A stretch of DNA of 64,000 bases from the NCBI GenBank assembly GCA_034336665.1, contig JAPFBE010000003.1:63407352-63471351 (forward strand), written 5' to 3'. This document shows positions 1-9,998 of the stretch, piece by piece. Position numbers and translations under genes: made by a program. Under the pieces are notes generated by a model. It saw only the letters and a list, made by a program, of their open reading frames with translations, was not told the DNA's origin and made no database searches. The first letter of the stretch is position 1. Each line of letters starts with the position of its first letter. Source of the DNA: Luscinia megarhynchos. Its lineage: Eukaryota > Chordata > Aves > Passeriformes > Turdidae.

Positions 1-1003
1 CTGAGACAAAGGACTACAGCACAAACTTTTCTTCAACCGACGCAAAGAAAACTTAAAAGACTGAAAGGGAATCATGTTCATTTGTGTGACATTGTGTTTG
101 ATTTTTTTATCATTTGTGTTAGGTGATGAGATGGATTTGCCCATGATGCAGCCAAGAGAGAATGTGTGGGAAAGTTTAGCACAGGCAGCGGGGTTGGACA
201 CGATTTGCCTGACACACTCCAGACTGAAAAAGCCATTTTCAATGTGTCTGGTGGCAGTTCCAGTGGAAGAATGGGCAACCCCGAAGATAGATGAATGGTA
301 TGCATGGGTTCAGTCTCTCCCTAAGGCTTCCTTTGAGCCAGAAGAATTAGAAATCTTTGGTTCTTTGAGAATGGATTTTTGTGTAGAGTTCAGAGGTTCA
401 GAAGTGGCAAAAAAGCAAATAGATGTCACTCCAAACCAAGATGTTAATAAGAATGCTAGCTTATGGTGTAATGACACATGGGTTTTAAACAAACCATCCT
501 CCCAAGTTCCTGTGAGATTGCCACAAAAAATTTTTTTGTTTGTGGGGACAGAATTTGGCCTGCTATCCCTGCAAACATCATAGGAGGTCCATGCAGCATT
601 GGAAGACTTACATTGTTAACACCTGATCAGAAAATACTGAGAAATTAAAACATAGAGAGAAAAGAGGGATTCAACAGTACGATCCGAACTGTGATGATAA
701 TTTCTATACATGGGACAAGGCAAAGAGTGATATTCTCTCCCCAGACAGCATCAGGGGCGGCCTTGACCCAATTGGATCGTTTGGGTTGCTGGTTGAGCAA
801 AAACACCAAAGCTATCTCCAATGCACTGAGTGACATGTTAACGGACGTCAACAGTGTAAGAAAAGCAACCTTCCAGAACAGAGCAGCAATTGATTATCTA
901 TTGCTGACTCATGGGCATGGGTGTGAGGAATTTGAAGGAATGTGCTGCATGAACCTGTCTGATAATTCAAAGTCAATTCATGAAAATATAAAGCAATTAC
1001 AAG

Positions 1004-1648
1004 TGTGGGGGTCCAGGGAGTCCCTCTGGACCTTCCAGGAGTGCGGAGACCCCCCTGTCCAACCCCTGAGAGACCCCCGAGCGAGGCCAGGGGGGTCCGA
1101 GAGCTGGGTTCAGCTCCTCAGGGGCATCTGCCTCCTTGCAGAGAAGAAATGCGACCTTTGAGAATAACTAGGGTCTGAATTAGATATTTAACATGTAGAA
1201 AAGGTGGTTTTTAGGATTGTTTATATTATCAGTCACAAAGCCAAGATGGAGAATTTGGGGTGTGGTGTCTTTTTTCTTCTTCTTCTTCTTGCTCTCCATG
1301 TTGGTGTGGGATGCTGGGAATCACAGATTGGTTGGGGACAAAACTAGACATAGTAATAAAACTTTGTAGTATTGGAATATTATTGTAAACATAGAATATG
1401 TAGTATAGAGTATAAAAGATAAGTTCAGCCCTCCGTGGGCAGACTCTCGTCCTGGACACGGTGGTGACCAGACAGCTGCTCGCGATCAAGAACACTTTAT
1501 AGATAACAAACAATAAACAGACCTTGAGCCCGGACGACTGTCTCCTGTGGTTTCTCTTCGGCAGCTTCAAGAATTCCCTACGCCCTGAACCACCCTCCTA
1601 TGTCCATCTGAGTGGTCTCAGCCACAAAGAGACCCTCAGACAGTGACA
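1004..1648 (+). mobile_element. Solo LTR inserted in env (LTR family A)
   Basis: Starts TGTGGGGGTCC and ends AGTGACA, so it has TG...CA termini. It is flanked by a perfect 5-bp duplication, acaag, at 999-1003 and 1649-1653. A TATA-like tataaaag lies at 1411 and a poly(A) signal AATAAA at 1512, in the expected U3-R order. It is related to the LTRs at 1891 and 6702 over the start, the TATA region and the 3' end. Only one LTR is present between the duplications, so it is a solo LTR left by LTR-LTR recombination of a younger provirus that had landed in the older env. Confidence 0.88.
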
Positions 1649-1875
1649 ACAAGAAGGTGTGGCAAAGCTTGGGGAAGCCGCTGGATCATGGCTGGATGAT
1701 TTGTTCGACTTTTTCAATCTCTCACCATTATGGAGAGAGATCTTGAAAGTTGGTTTTTACATATTAGTGGGGATTGTTGTTTTCTTTATTGTTTTTCTCA
1801 TTGTCTTGCCTTGTGTTTTTCATTGCATTTGGAAGGCTTTGGACCCAACCATGAAAGAGGTCTTTTTAATGCAAA

Positions 1876-1890
1876 CAGAGGGGGGGGAGA
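1876..1890 (+). other. Polypurine tract before 3' LTR
   Basis: A purine-rich run dominated by G sits directly before the TG start of the LTR at 1891. This is the position where plus-strand primer is made in retroviral reverse transcription. It links the env remnant and the LTR as parts of one proviral 3' end. Confidence 0.75.
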
Positions 1891-2538
1891 TGTGGGAGTC
1901 CAGGGTGTTCCCCTGACTCCTTTGGGGATGCAAAAACCCCCATGGCAGACCCCTCTGAGACCCCCAAATGGTGTCCAAGTGCCACAGGGACTGGATTTGG
2001 CTCCTTGGGAGAATTTGCCAACACTGAGGGAGGAATCACAAAATGTGAGAACAAGCAGGGTGTGAATTGGAATGTTAGAAGGTAGAATTAGTGGGTTTTT
2101 GGATTGTTTATATTAAGGACCATGTGGTCAAGATGGAGAAACTTGGGTGTGGTAGGCTTCTTCCTCCTTCTTTTTCATGTCATCTATGTTGGGCTTGAAT
2201 CCTGGGAACCACAGATTGGATGGGGAAAGACCTGGATATTGTAAAGACAGTGCATGGCATTGGGAAAATCTTGTAAACATCACATACATAGATTTAGGTA
2301 TAAAAGATCGGGCACCACCCGTCTGCGGGGAGTTCTGTAATGGTTGTCTTACCAAGCGGACCTGTGTCAGGCTACTTAAAACATTTTGCAAGATAAGATA
2401 ATAAATAGCTTTGAAGCAACACAAGGTTGTCTCCAGAAGCTTTCTTGTCGGTGACTCCGAGGGAATCCAGACTCCTGACCACCTGCGTGTCCTCTCTGAG
2501 GGGGTCTCAAAGCTAAAGAGACCCTTGGGGTGGTGACA
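1891..2538 (+). mobile_element. 3' LTR of the env-bearing provirus (LTR family A)
   Basis: Starts TGTGGGAGTCC immediately after the polypurine tract and ends GGTGACA. It holds tataaaag at 2299 and AATAAA at 2400. Length (648 bp) and layout match the solo LTR at 1004. The upstream partner LTR and all gag-pol sequence lie outside the window or are lost, so no target duplication can be tested. ERVL pol sequence begins almost at once on its right. Confidence 0.82.
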
Positions 2539-2544
2539 CAAACT

Positions 2545-3740
2545 GGCCAGAAGGTGAAAGTTTCAGTGTCACGGATGAGGAACAAGAACCAGTGACCCGG
2601 GCTGAAGAAGCTCCACCATACAACCAGCTATCAGCAGAGGAAGCAAAGCATGTTTATTCACCAACGGTTCGTGTCGGGATGAATCGGAGGTGGAAAGCAG
2701 CTGTATGGAGCCCAACATGAAGGGTCGCAGAGGCCACTGAAGGAGAGGGCGGATCAAGTCAGTTTGCTGAACTTAAAGCTATTCAACTGGCCCTAGACAT
2801 AGCAGAAAGAGAGAAATGGCCGAAACTCTATTTGTACACTGATTTCTGGATGGTAGCCAAATTTTCTGTGGGGATGGTTGAAGAAATGGAAAGAGGCGAA
2901 CTGGCAACACAGAGGAAATTTGGGCTGCTGAAGAATGGAAAGACATTGCTACTCGACTAGAGAAATTACCTGTGAATGTTCAGCATGTAGACGCCCATGT
3001 CCCCAGAAGTAGAGCTAATGAAGAGCAGCTAAATAATCAGCAAGTAGATCAGGTTGCAAAGATAAGGGGGGTTGGAAGTAGATTAGGATTGGGAACATAA
3101 GGGAGAGTTGTTCCTGGCTCGATGGGCCCATGATGCCTCAGGCCATCAGGGTAGGGATGCCACCTGTAAGTGGGCATGAGACCGAGGGGTGGATCTTACC
3201 ATGGACAACGTAACACAAGTTATTCATGACTGTGACACCTGCGCTGCCATCAAGCAGGCCAAGCGAGTGAAGCCCCTCTGGTATGGTGGACATGGTCCAA
3301 GTACAAGAACGGGGAGGCCTGGCAGATTGACTACATCACACTGCCTCAAACCCGCCAGGGCAAATGTTATTTACTGACCATGGTGGAAGCCACCACCGGG
3401 TGGTTGGAGACTTACCCTGTGTCACATGCTACTGCTCGAAACACCATCCTGGGCCTGGAAAAGCAGGTCCTTTGGAGGCATGGTACCCCTGAGAGGATCG
3501 AGTCAGACAATGGGACTAATTTTAAGAATAACCTCGTCAACACCTGGGCTAGGGAGCACAGTATTGAGTGGGTGTACCACATCTCTTACCATGCACCAGT
3601 TGCAGGTAAAGTGGAGAGGTACAATGGATTGTTGAAAACCACCTTGAAAGCATTGGGTGGGAGGTCTCTCAAGAACTGGGAGCAGCATTTGGCAAAGGCC
3701 ACTTGGTTAGTCAACACTTAAGGTTCCATCAGCTGAGCAG
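2545..3740 (+). pseudogene. ERVL-type pol remnant: RNase H and integrase
   Basis: The 3' part of an endogenous retroviral pol gene of the avian ERVL type. An RNase H region (about 2600-3060) can be read in pieces; its first catalytic Asp position reads Asn (FTNGS at about 2654). The HHCC zinc-binding region of integrase follows at about 3125-3250. The catalytic core is best kept: Asp at 3329-3331, Asp at 3506-3508 and Glu at 3614-3616, giving the D-X35-E spacing of active integrases, in one open frame up to a stop at 3719. The rest is interrupted by stops and frame shifts, so this is a dead copy. It lacks reverse transcriptase and starts just after an unrelated LTR, which implies truncation or recombination at about 2540. 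Confidence 0.85.
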
Positions 3741-4196
3741 GCCCCACCCAGTCTGAGTGCCTTAATATAGTAGATGGAGACAAAGTCCTAGTGGCCCATG
3801 TTAGAGGTTTGCTAGGGAAAACTATATGGATTAATCCTGCCTCGAGTACAGGCAAACCCACTTGTGGGATTGCCTTTGCTCAAGGACCAGGATGTACTTG
3901 GTGGATAATGCAGAAAGATGGAACAACCCACTCTGTACCTCAGGGAGATATGATTATAGGGTGAAAATTATATACAAATATCATTGTTGAGTGTTACCAC
4001 CATTGTCTGTATGTTAGATCTTATGGACATGAGGCAGAAGGAAATGCATAAGTGGCGAAGGTCCAAGCAAGTGAGATGGAGAAAACGTATAAGCAAGTCA
4101 CGTATGAGCAAGTCAGATGAAAGCTTTTACATTGTATTTAGTGGGTATATATCCCAATCGTGTGTCAACGTTCACGATATGGGATAAGGGGTGGAA
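3741..4196 (+). mobile_element. ERVL 3' internal region, copy 1
   Basis: Continues the ERVL element from the end of integrase to its 3' LTR, through integrase C-terminal-like text (about 3760-3960) and a purine-rich stretch just before the LTR (ataaggggtgg, 4184-4194). From about 3815 it is repeated, diverged, at 4741-5079. No open gene is left. Confidence 0.7.
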
Positions 4197-4735
4197 TGTC
4201 CTGGGTTGGTGTTATGTCTACTCCTCTCCCTGCCCCCTTCGCTGTCTGCACGGAGCTGCCTGCTGCTGTTGCTTCTCCTCCCCCGCCCCTGGCTGGCCCT
4301 GGCTGCTGCGCTGCTGCCCCGCTGCTGCTTTCCCCCTTCCCCACTGCTGCTGCCCCTGCTGCTGCTGCCTTTTTTTTTTTCCTCCCCCTCCCTTCTTCCC
4401 CTCATCTCGAAGATCTGTACCGGCTCCAGACGGGGACCTGAACATCAGAGACTGCCTCTGGAGTCTGCCGAAGAAGCTTTTCACCCTTCCCAGCAGCGAC
4501 TGTCTGAGCTCGTCCATCCTCGCTCACTTTGGTGAAAACGTTTTTTGTCATCTGGGATCGTTCTTTCCTTGTGCTGGGGAGTGTTTTTCTTGTGTTCGTT
4601 AATAAATAGGTTTTTTCCACTTTTACCCCTGAGGAAAAGTCTTTCCGAGCCCGGTGGGGGGAGGAATTGTGGGGGGTTTATTCTCTGGGGGGCTCCTTTG
4701 GAAGTTTTCCCCCAAATTTGTCCTAACCTTGGACA
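4197..4735 (+). mobile_element. ERVL-type LTR, copy 1 (LTR family B)
   Basis: Starts TGTCCTGGGTT and ends CTTGGACA, giving short inverted ends. AATAAA lies at 4601. The first part holds a long CTG- and C/T-rich tract ending in a T run (about 4215-4400), followed by a segment shared with the LTRs at 5080 and 9367. It directly follows copy 1 of the internal region, so it is that element's 3' LTR. At 539 bp it is about 100 bp shorter than its relatives. Confidence 0.82.
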
Positions 4736-5079
4736 GTTAGGAAAGATGGTATGGACCAATTCTGCCTCGAATACAGACAAACCCATTCATGGGATTGTCA
4801 TTGCTCAAGGACCAGGTTGTACATGGTGGATAATGCAGAGAGATGGAACAACACGATGTGTACCTCAGGGAGGTCTGATTGTGGGGTGAGACTCATATGC
4901 AAATATCATTGTTTGCTGAATGTTACCACCATTGTCTGTACATTAGATCACACAGACATGAGACAGAAGGAAATGTGTAAGTGTCGAAGGTTTGAGCAAG
5001 TGAGATGGAAGTTTTCACTTGATGAAGTTTTTACGTATTGTGTAGTAGTATGTTCACGATATGGAGATAAGGGGTGGAA
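4736..5079 (+). mobile_element. ERVL 3' internal region, copy 2 (duplicated)
   Basis: Repeats the region before the previous LTR, in the same order and orientation, and again ends in a purine-rich run (ataaggggtgg) at an LTR start. By eye the two copies agree at most positions but carry many substitutions and an internal length difference near 5015-5050. They are therefore two different ERVL copies placed head to tail, not a recent tandem duplication. Confidence 0.75.
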
Positions 5080-5731
5080 TGTCCTGGGTTGACATTATGG
5101 TGCTTGTATCCCCAGTCGTGGGTTCTGTTTATGCCTGGTATTATGTTCTGTGCTCTCAGGACTGACTCTGAAAGTGAAGGTTTGTTTTGTCTGGTTATCA
5201 GCCGGCTCACCTCCCCCATGGTTTGTGCTTAGAGGAGGCTATGCTTTCTTGCTCGCTTGCTTGCTTGCTTGCTTTTGCTTTTGCTTTTGTTTATTACCTA
5301 GTTGAGCTAGGCAGTCCAATTTCTTTCCCTGGATTGTTTTTTTTTTTCTTTCTTTCTTTCCCTTTCCTTAAAACCATGTTCTGGACTGGAACATGGGAAA
5401 CACCAAGGAACACCAGAAGTCTGCATTTTGTGATCTGCAGCAGTCATCCCCAATGCTGGAGACCGATAACTGGCCGACCACTCTCAGGAGAGACTTTCTG
5501 AGTTTGTCATCTTCTCAGAGTGGTGAAAGAGGTTTTTTTTTGGTCATCTGGGACTGTTCATTTTTTTTTCTTCTGTTGGGGAGTGTTTTGTTTGTTAAAT
5601 AAACAGGTTTTTTCCTCTTTTCTCTGAGGAAATTCTTCCTGAACCTGGTGGTATGGGGGAGGCTTTGTGGGGGTTTGTTTTCTGGGGACTCCTTCCAGAG
5701 GTTTTCCCCAAATTTGCCCTAAACCAGGACA
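5080..5731 (+). mobile_element. ERVL-type LTR, copy 2 (LTR family B)
   Basis: Starts TGTCCTGGGTT and ends AACCAGGACA, so its ends form an almost perfect 10-bp inverted repeat. AATAAA lies at 5598. The tract that is CTG-rich in copy 1 is here a run of CTTG and CTTTTG repeats (about 5240-5290) followed by T-rich sequence. It is the 3' LTR of the duplicated internal piece. Confidence 0.82.
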
Positions 5732-5736
5732 GTCAT

Positions 5737-5835
5737 GCAGAAGGAAAACTAGAGAGATGAAAGCTCAAACAGAACTTAATCTGGCCCCTTCTATAAAGGA
5801 TAGTTAGAAAGTGTTTTTATAAATATATTATTAGC
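5737..5835 (+). mobile_element. CR1 fragment, linker before reverse transcriptase
   Basis: Translates to a stretch containing MKAQTELNLA and a FYKYI-like end, which I recognise as the linker between endonuclease and reverse transcriptase of CR1 ORF2. Stops are present. It begins next to the ERVL LTR, so the ERV may have inserted in or near this CR1 copy. It could belong to the same CR1 as the larger copy at 6285. Confidence 0.45.
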
Positions 5836-6284
5836 TGTTCTAGTTACAGGAGTAGGACACCAGTTAAGCATGATGTGGGTGTAATCTGTATTTTAATTGT
5901 ATTTTACTCCCCTCTGTCACTTCTGCTGAACTGTTCATGATGGGTCATGGACACTGTGCAGTAGCTACGCAGTGCACACCTGACACCTCAGATTATGAAT
6001 TTGGTCTTAAATAAGACAGGGAAAATGAGGCAAACCCTTCAAGGTAAGTAGTGTTTCTTTTTCTCCACACCAATGACTCAGCTGTGATAACTCCCCTCTG
6101 GGGGAGCACCAGCACATTCACACCAAGCCTGAGAGGTCATCTCTGCTAATGGGCTAAAGAGACTCAATGTCTTCAGCAGAATAGGCCACTGTAAGGACTT
6201 ACGAATATAAAATATCCCAAAATATTCCATGACTCACAATGTTGCATCATCCGTTGTGAAACTTCCTGCCCTGGGGGAGATACT
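5836..6284. other. Unassigned spacer
   Basis: AT-rich with no gene-like reading frame and no repeat I can name. A CR1 copy running through here would carry reverse-transcriptase sequence, but I cannot read any. Confidence 0.4.
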
Positions 6285-7849
6285 GAGCACTCTTTTCTGG
6301 GTTAAGAACTGGCTGGATGGCTGGGCTCAGAGAGTGGTGGTGAACAATGTTGCATCCAGCTGGGGATCAGTCACCAGTGGTGTTCCTCAGGGGTCTGTGC
6401 TGGGGCCTATTCTGTTCAATATTTTTATTGATGACATGGATGAGGATATTGAGTCTTTCATTAATAAATTTGTAGATGAAACTAAGCTGGAAGTGTGTGT
6501 CAATCTGTTGGAAGGGAGGAGGGCCTGGAATGTTTGCATGGATGGGTAGAGTTTAATAGGATGAGGTTTAATAAGTCCAAGTGCTGAGTCCTGAATTTTG
6601 GCCACAATAACCCCCTGCAGTGTTACAGGCTGGGGATGGTGTGGCTGGACAGTGCCCAGGCAGAAAGGGACCTGGGGGTGCTGGTGCAGCCGACTGAACA
6701 TTGTGGGAGTCCAGGGTATCTCCCTGACTACTCTGGGGATGCAATCTACCAACACTGAGGGAAGAGATGCAAGCCCTGAAGATATGTAAAGTATAAATTA
6801 GAGTGTTAGGGTGTAGAATAAATAGGATTTTTGGATTGTTTCTATTAAAGGCCATGTGGTCAAGATGGAGGATTTGGGGTGTGGTGGCATTCTGGGAACC
6901 ACAAATTGGATGGGAAAAGAACTGGATATTGTAATGAGACTGCATGGTATTAGAAAGTAATTGTAAATGTTAAAGACATAGTCTAGAGTATAAAAGATAT
7001 GGCTCTGCCTTCCCAGACGGCACTTTTGTCATGGTCATTTTGTAGAGTGGACCTGTGTCAGCCTGGCTGGGACACTCTATACATAAGATAAAATAAGCAG
7101 CCTTGAAACAGCAGAAGATCGTCTCGAGCTGTTTCTCAGGAAAACCCTGAATTACAAACCACCTGCATGTCCCTTCTGAGGAGGTCTCACGTCTAAAGAG
7201 ACCCTCAGACAGTGACAAACATGAGCCAGCAGTGTGCCCTGGTGGCCAAGAAGGCCAGTGGCCCCTGGTCTGTATCAGTAACTGTGTGGCCAGCAGGAGC
7301 AGGAAGGTCATTCTTGCCCTGTACTCAGCACTGGTGAGGCCACACCTTGAGTGCTGTGTCCAGTTCTGGGCCCTCGGTTTAGGAAGGACGTTGAGACCTA
7401 TGAGCTCATCCAAAGGAGGCAACAAGGCTGGTGAGGGGCTTGGAACACAAATGCTGTGAGGAAGGGCTGAGGGAGCTGGGGTTGTTCAGCCTGGAGTGAA
7501 GGAGGAGGCTTAGAAGAGACCTCTACAACTTCCTGAAAGGTGGCTGTAGCCAGGTGGGGGTTGGTCTCTTTCTCCAGGCATCAACTGACAGAATAAGAGG
7601 ACACAGTCTTAAGCTGTACCAAGGGAGATATAGACTGGGTATTAGGGGAAAATTTTTTGTGGAAAGAATAATAAAATACTGGAATGGTCTACCTGGGGAG
7701 GTGATGGAGTCACTGTCCCTGGATGTGCTTGAAAAAAGACTGGATGTCGCACTCAGTGCCATGGTTTATTTGAGGTGTTAGGGCATGGGTTGGCCTCAAT
7801 GATCTTGAAGGTTTCTTCCAACCTAATCATTCTGTGATTCTGTGATTCC
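6285..7849 (+). mobile_element. CR1 LINE 3' part, split by a solo LTR
   Basis: CR1 retrotransposon in forward orientation. The left piece (6285-6701) encodes the reverse-transcriptase core text GVPQGSVLGPILFN and a FVDETKL relative of the FADDTKL motif. The right piece (7218-7849) carries the ORF2 C-terminus and 3' UTR. It ends in attctgtgattctgtgatt, the short 3' repeat that marks CR1 ends. The copy is 5'-truncated and has stops. The LTR at 6702-7217 interrupts it, and the two CR1 pieces abut once a 5-bp duplication is allowed for. Confidence 0.9.
6702..7217 (+). mobile_element. Solo LTR inserted in CR1 (LTR family A)
   Basis: Starts TGTGGGAGTCC and ends AGTGACA. The flanking duplication aacat is perfect, at 6697-6701 and 7218-7222. 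tataaaag lies at 6989. It is shorter (516 bp) than the relatives at 1004 and 1891, the difference being in U3. The host CR1 continues on both sides, which fixes both boundaries to the base. Confidence 0.92.
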
Positions 7850-7854
7850 CCCAT

Positions 7855-8195
7855 CAAGGGGCTGGGAGTGGGAGAGATCCTGGGAGGGGACACAACCATG
7901 TCAGCTGACCCAAATTAACTGAAGGGATATTCCACACCATATGGTGTCAACTCAGAAAAAAAAAGCTAAGGGACAGAGGAGGATGGAAGGGCATTTGTGA
8001 TTCTTCAATGTTTGCCTTCTGGAGCAGCCACTATATAAGCTAAAACCCTGCTTCCCAGGAAGTGTTTGAACATCACTCACTGATGGGAAGTAGAGAGTGA
8101 CTTTTGCATTTGCAGACTCTTGTTTATTTCTTTCCCTTCACTGCAATAAAACTGCTTTATCTCACCCACTGGTTGCTTTCTGTAGATGATACAAC
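7855..8195 (+). mobile_element. Probable LTR remnant, other ERV family
   Basis: Resembles an avian ERV LTR: a start with gagagatcctgggagggg, a tatataag promoter-like box at about 8031, a poly(A) signal aataaa at about 8144, and a T-rich end. The termini and any target duplication are not clear. No internal sequence follows, so it is at best a solo or truncated LTR. Confidence 0.45.
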
Positions 8196-8261
8196 TATCC
8201 CTGAAAAGGGCCCCTGGGACCTCATCCCCTGAGACAAGAAACCCTTCCTTAGGACGACTCA

Positions 8262-8573
8262 TGTTAGAGAAATGTTCACCCCCCTACAGAAACCCCTGTC
8301 ATCTTTTAGAATTTCTATTGGTCTTTAACTTTACTAAATTATTGGTCTTTTCTCACCTAGAATCTTAAAGCAATTGAATAGTTTTCAACTTATAATTTTA
8401 CTAGTTAGATTTCAATCCTCCTAAACCCTATAAAAACCCTTTGTTACACTATGCATTTGGATTTTGCTAGCAGAACCCTTTGAAAAATAAAGCTATCTTT
8501 GGAACCTCTGCTGCGAGCCCAAGACCTCATTCCTAGCTAGCTAAGGTCTGCAAGTGAAGATGAACCTCACAAA
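8262..8573 (+). mobile_element. Possible short LTR
   Basis: Starts TGTTAGAGAAATG, contains cctataaaaaccc at about 8425 and aaataaagc at about 8487, and could end at ctcaca near 8573. The TATA-to-poly(A) spacing of about 60 bp fits a short-R LTR. I found no matching target duplication, so the boundaries are guesses. Confidence 0.38.
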
Positions 8574-9366
8574 AGAGCTATCTGCCTAATTGTTAGACAT
8601 TGCTTGCACTCTTTGCAGCAAAGAGTTTGTATTTTTACAGGTAGATTCCAACAAAGAATGTGAAACTCTATATAAGAAATGTAAAATCCTAATGTAAGAA
8701 CACAATGATTATTCTGTAAGTAAAATGGAAACACATAGATGTGAATTACACAGGGACTCCAACTTGTACCTGACATCTTGTGTTTTACTTGCAGAAGATT
8801 GTGAACTTTGAGGGTTTTTTTTTAAACTGGGGGAATCAGCAGTGTTGTAGAATTTTTTGTTAGGTAATAGCCTAAGAAAAATATGAGGTTCAATTATAAG
8901 TTATGCTTATGCTTTTGCTTTGTTTACTTTCAGTAGTACAGATTTGCCAATTAGCCTACTTAAAGTAACTTCAGCTAATGTATTAAGTTTAAATACTATA
9001 TGTCTGTCCAATACAACCCCAGAAAAACTCTTTTTCACTTGTTGAGCTATCCTCATAGTTATATTGTTAATGCAAATCTGTGTGCGCTTTGCCATTGAAT
9101 GAAGAAGATGAAGTTTTGATTTGATAACCAAGTGAAGGTAGCAGGGCTGGCCAAGACCCTCCTGAAATAGTCAAGGGCAAGACTGGGTTGGCAGCTGTGT
9201 TCGCCACCAAGAAGATTTTTAGGTCCACTGCTGGCTGCAATCCAGCAGGCGTTGAGCGGTGGGACACATGCCATGCCAGACCTTGAAGCAAAGAATGACC
9301 TCTGCTAACAGAGGGCCATCCAGGAGGAGAAAATAGGCCAAGTAGCCTGCAAATAATTTAAGTCAC
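8574..9366. other. Unassigned spacer
   Basis: AT-rich sequence with no gene. A 9040-9290 stretch has overlapping short frames on the minus strand, but none shows a recognisable protein. It may be eroded internal ERV sequence. Confidence 0.35.
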
Positions 9367-9998
9367 TGTCCTGGGGTGACGTTGCAGTGCTTTATATCCC
9401 CAATCATGTGCTGTTCATGCCTGGAGGGTTTGTTTTGTCAAGCTAGACAGCATCCCTCGCCATCAGCGAGCCGCTGCTGCTGTGCCTGCTTGCAAGTCGC
9501 CTCCCCACCTCTCTCGACCCCCGCTGCTCGGCTTGGCTGCTTGGTACTGCTGCTGCTTGCTTGGCTGCCCCTTCTGCCCCTGCCGCCCCCCCCCCCCCCC
9601 TTTTTTTTTGCTCAGGCTGCTTCACTTTATTTTTTGCTTCCCTTATTAGCTAGGAATACCACCTGAACCTGATCCCGGACCACCTGGAACATCAAGAAAC
9701 CCCGACGCCTGTTCATGACAAGAAATACGTGTTTCTGCCCTCCCTGGCACTGGAGACGTTCTGAGACTATACACCTACTCAGACAGGTGAAAAATTTCTT
9801 TGGCATCTGTGGCTGTTTTTTTTTCCTTGTGTTGGGGAGTGTTTTTTGTGTGTTTGCTAAATAAACAAGTTTTTTCCACTTTTCCTCTGAGGAAATTCTT
9901 CCCGAACCCATTGGTGAGAGGGGGGGGAGTTGTGGGAGTTTGTTCCTTAGGGGGCTCCTTTTGGAGATTTTTCTCCTAATTTGTCCTAAACCGGGACA
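9367..9998 (+). mobile_element. Solo ERVL-type LTR (LTR family B)
   Basis: Starts TGTCCTGGGGTGAC and ends CCGGGACA, flanked by a perfect 5-bp duplication gtcac at 9362-9366 and 9999-10003. AATAAA lies at 9860. It shares its first and last parts with the LTRs at 4197 and 5080. Its pyrimidine-rich middle (about 9465-9615) is different again, with CTG and CCC-type runs ending in a T run. Confidence 0.9.

Larger units (their letters stand above)
74..1916 (+). pseudogene. Broken retroviral env gene, alpharetrovirus-like
   Basis: Remnant of an envelope gene of an old endogenous retrovirus. It starts with a hydrophobic leader at 74, followed by a shortened surface-subunit region whose frame is lost near 540 (stop at 581-583). 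A basic cleavage-like REKR is encoded at 654-665. The transmembrane subunit follows, with an immunosuppressive-type segment at about 874-910 and a C-X6-CC cysteine motif just after it, as in alpha- and gammaretroviral TM proteins. Its membrane-spanning segment lies after the inserted LTR, at about 1740-1830. Breaks: frame changes near 540 and again near 700, a surface subunit much shorter than usual, and a 645-bp solo LTR inside the TM region. TM-coding sequence on both sides of that LTR belongs to one gene. The gene overlaps the polypurine tract and the 3' LTR. The family assignment rests on recognised motifs; the protein cannot be made intact. Confidence 0.8.

Noticed and set aside
4117..4602. 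161-codon frame in the ERVL LTR
   Set aside because: It comes from the CTG/C-rich tract; the other LTR copies do not keep it.
1..5731. One intact provirus from env through the last LTR
   Set aside because: The env-LTR part and the ERVL pol-LTR parts have different LTR families and the wrong gene order, so they are separate, truncated insertions.
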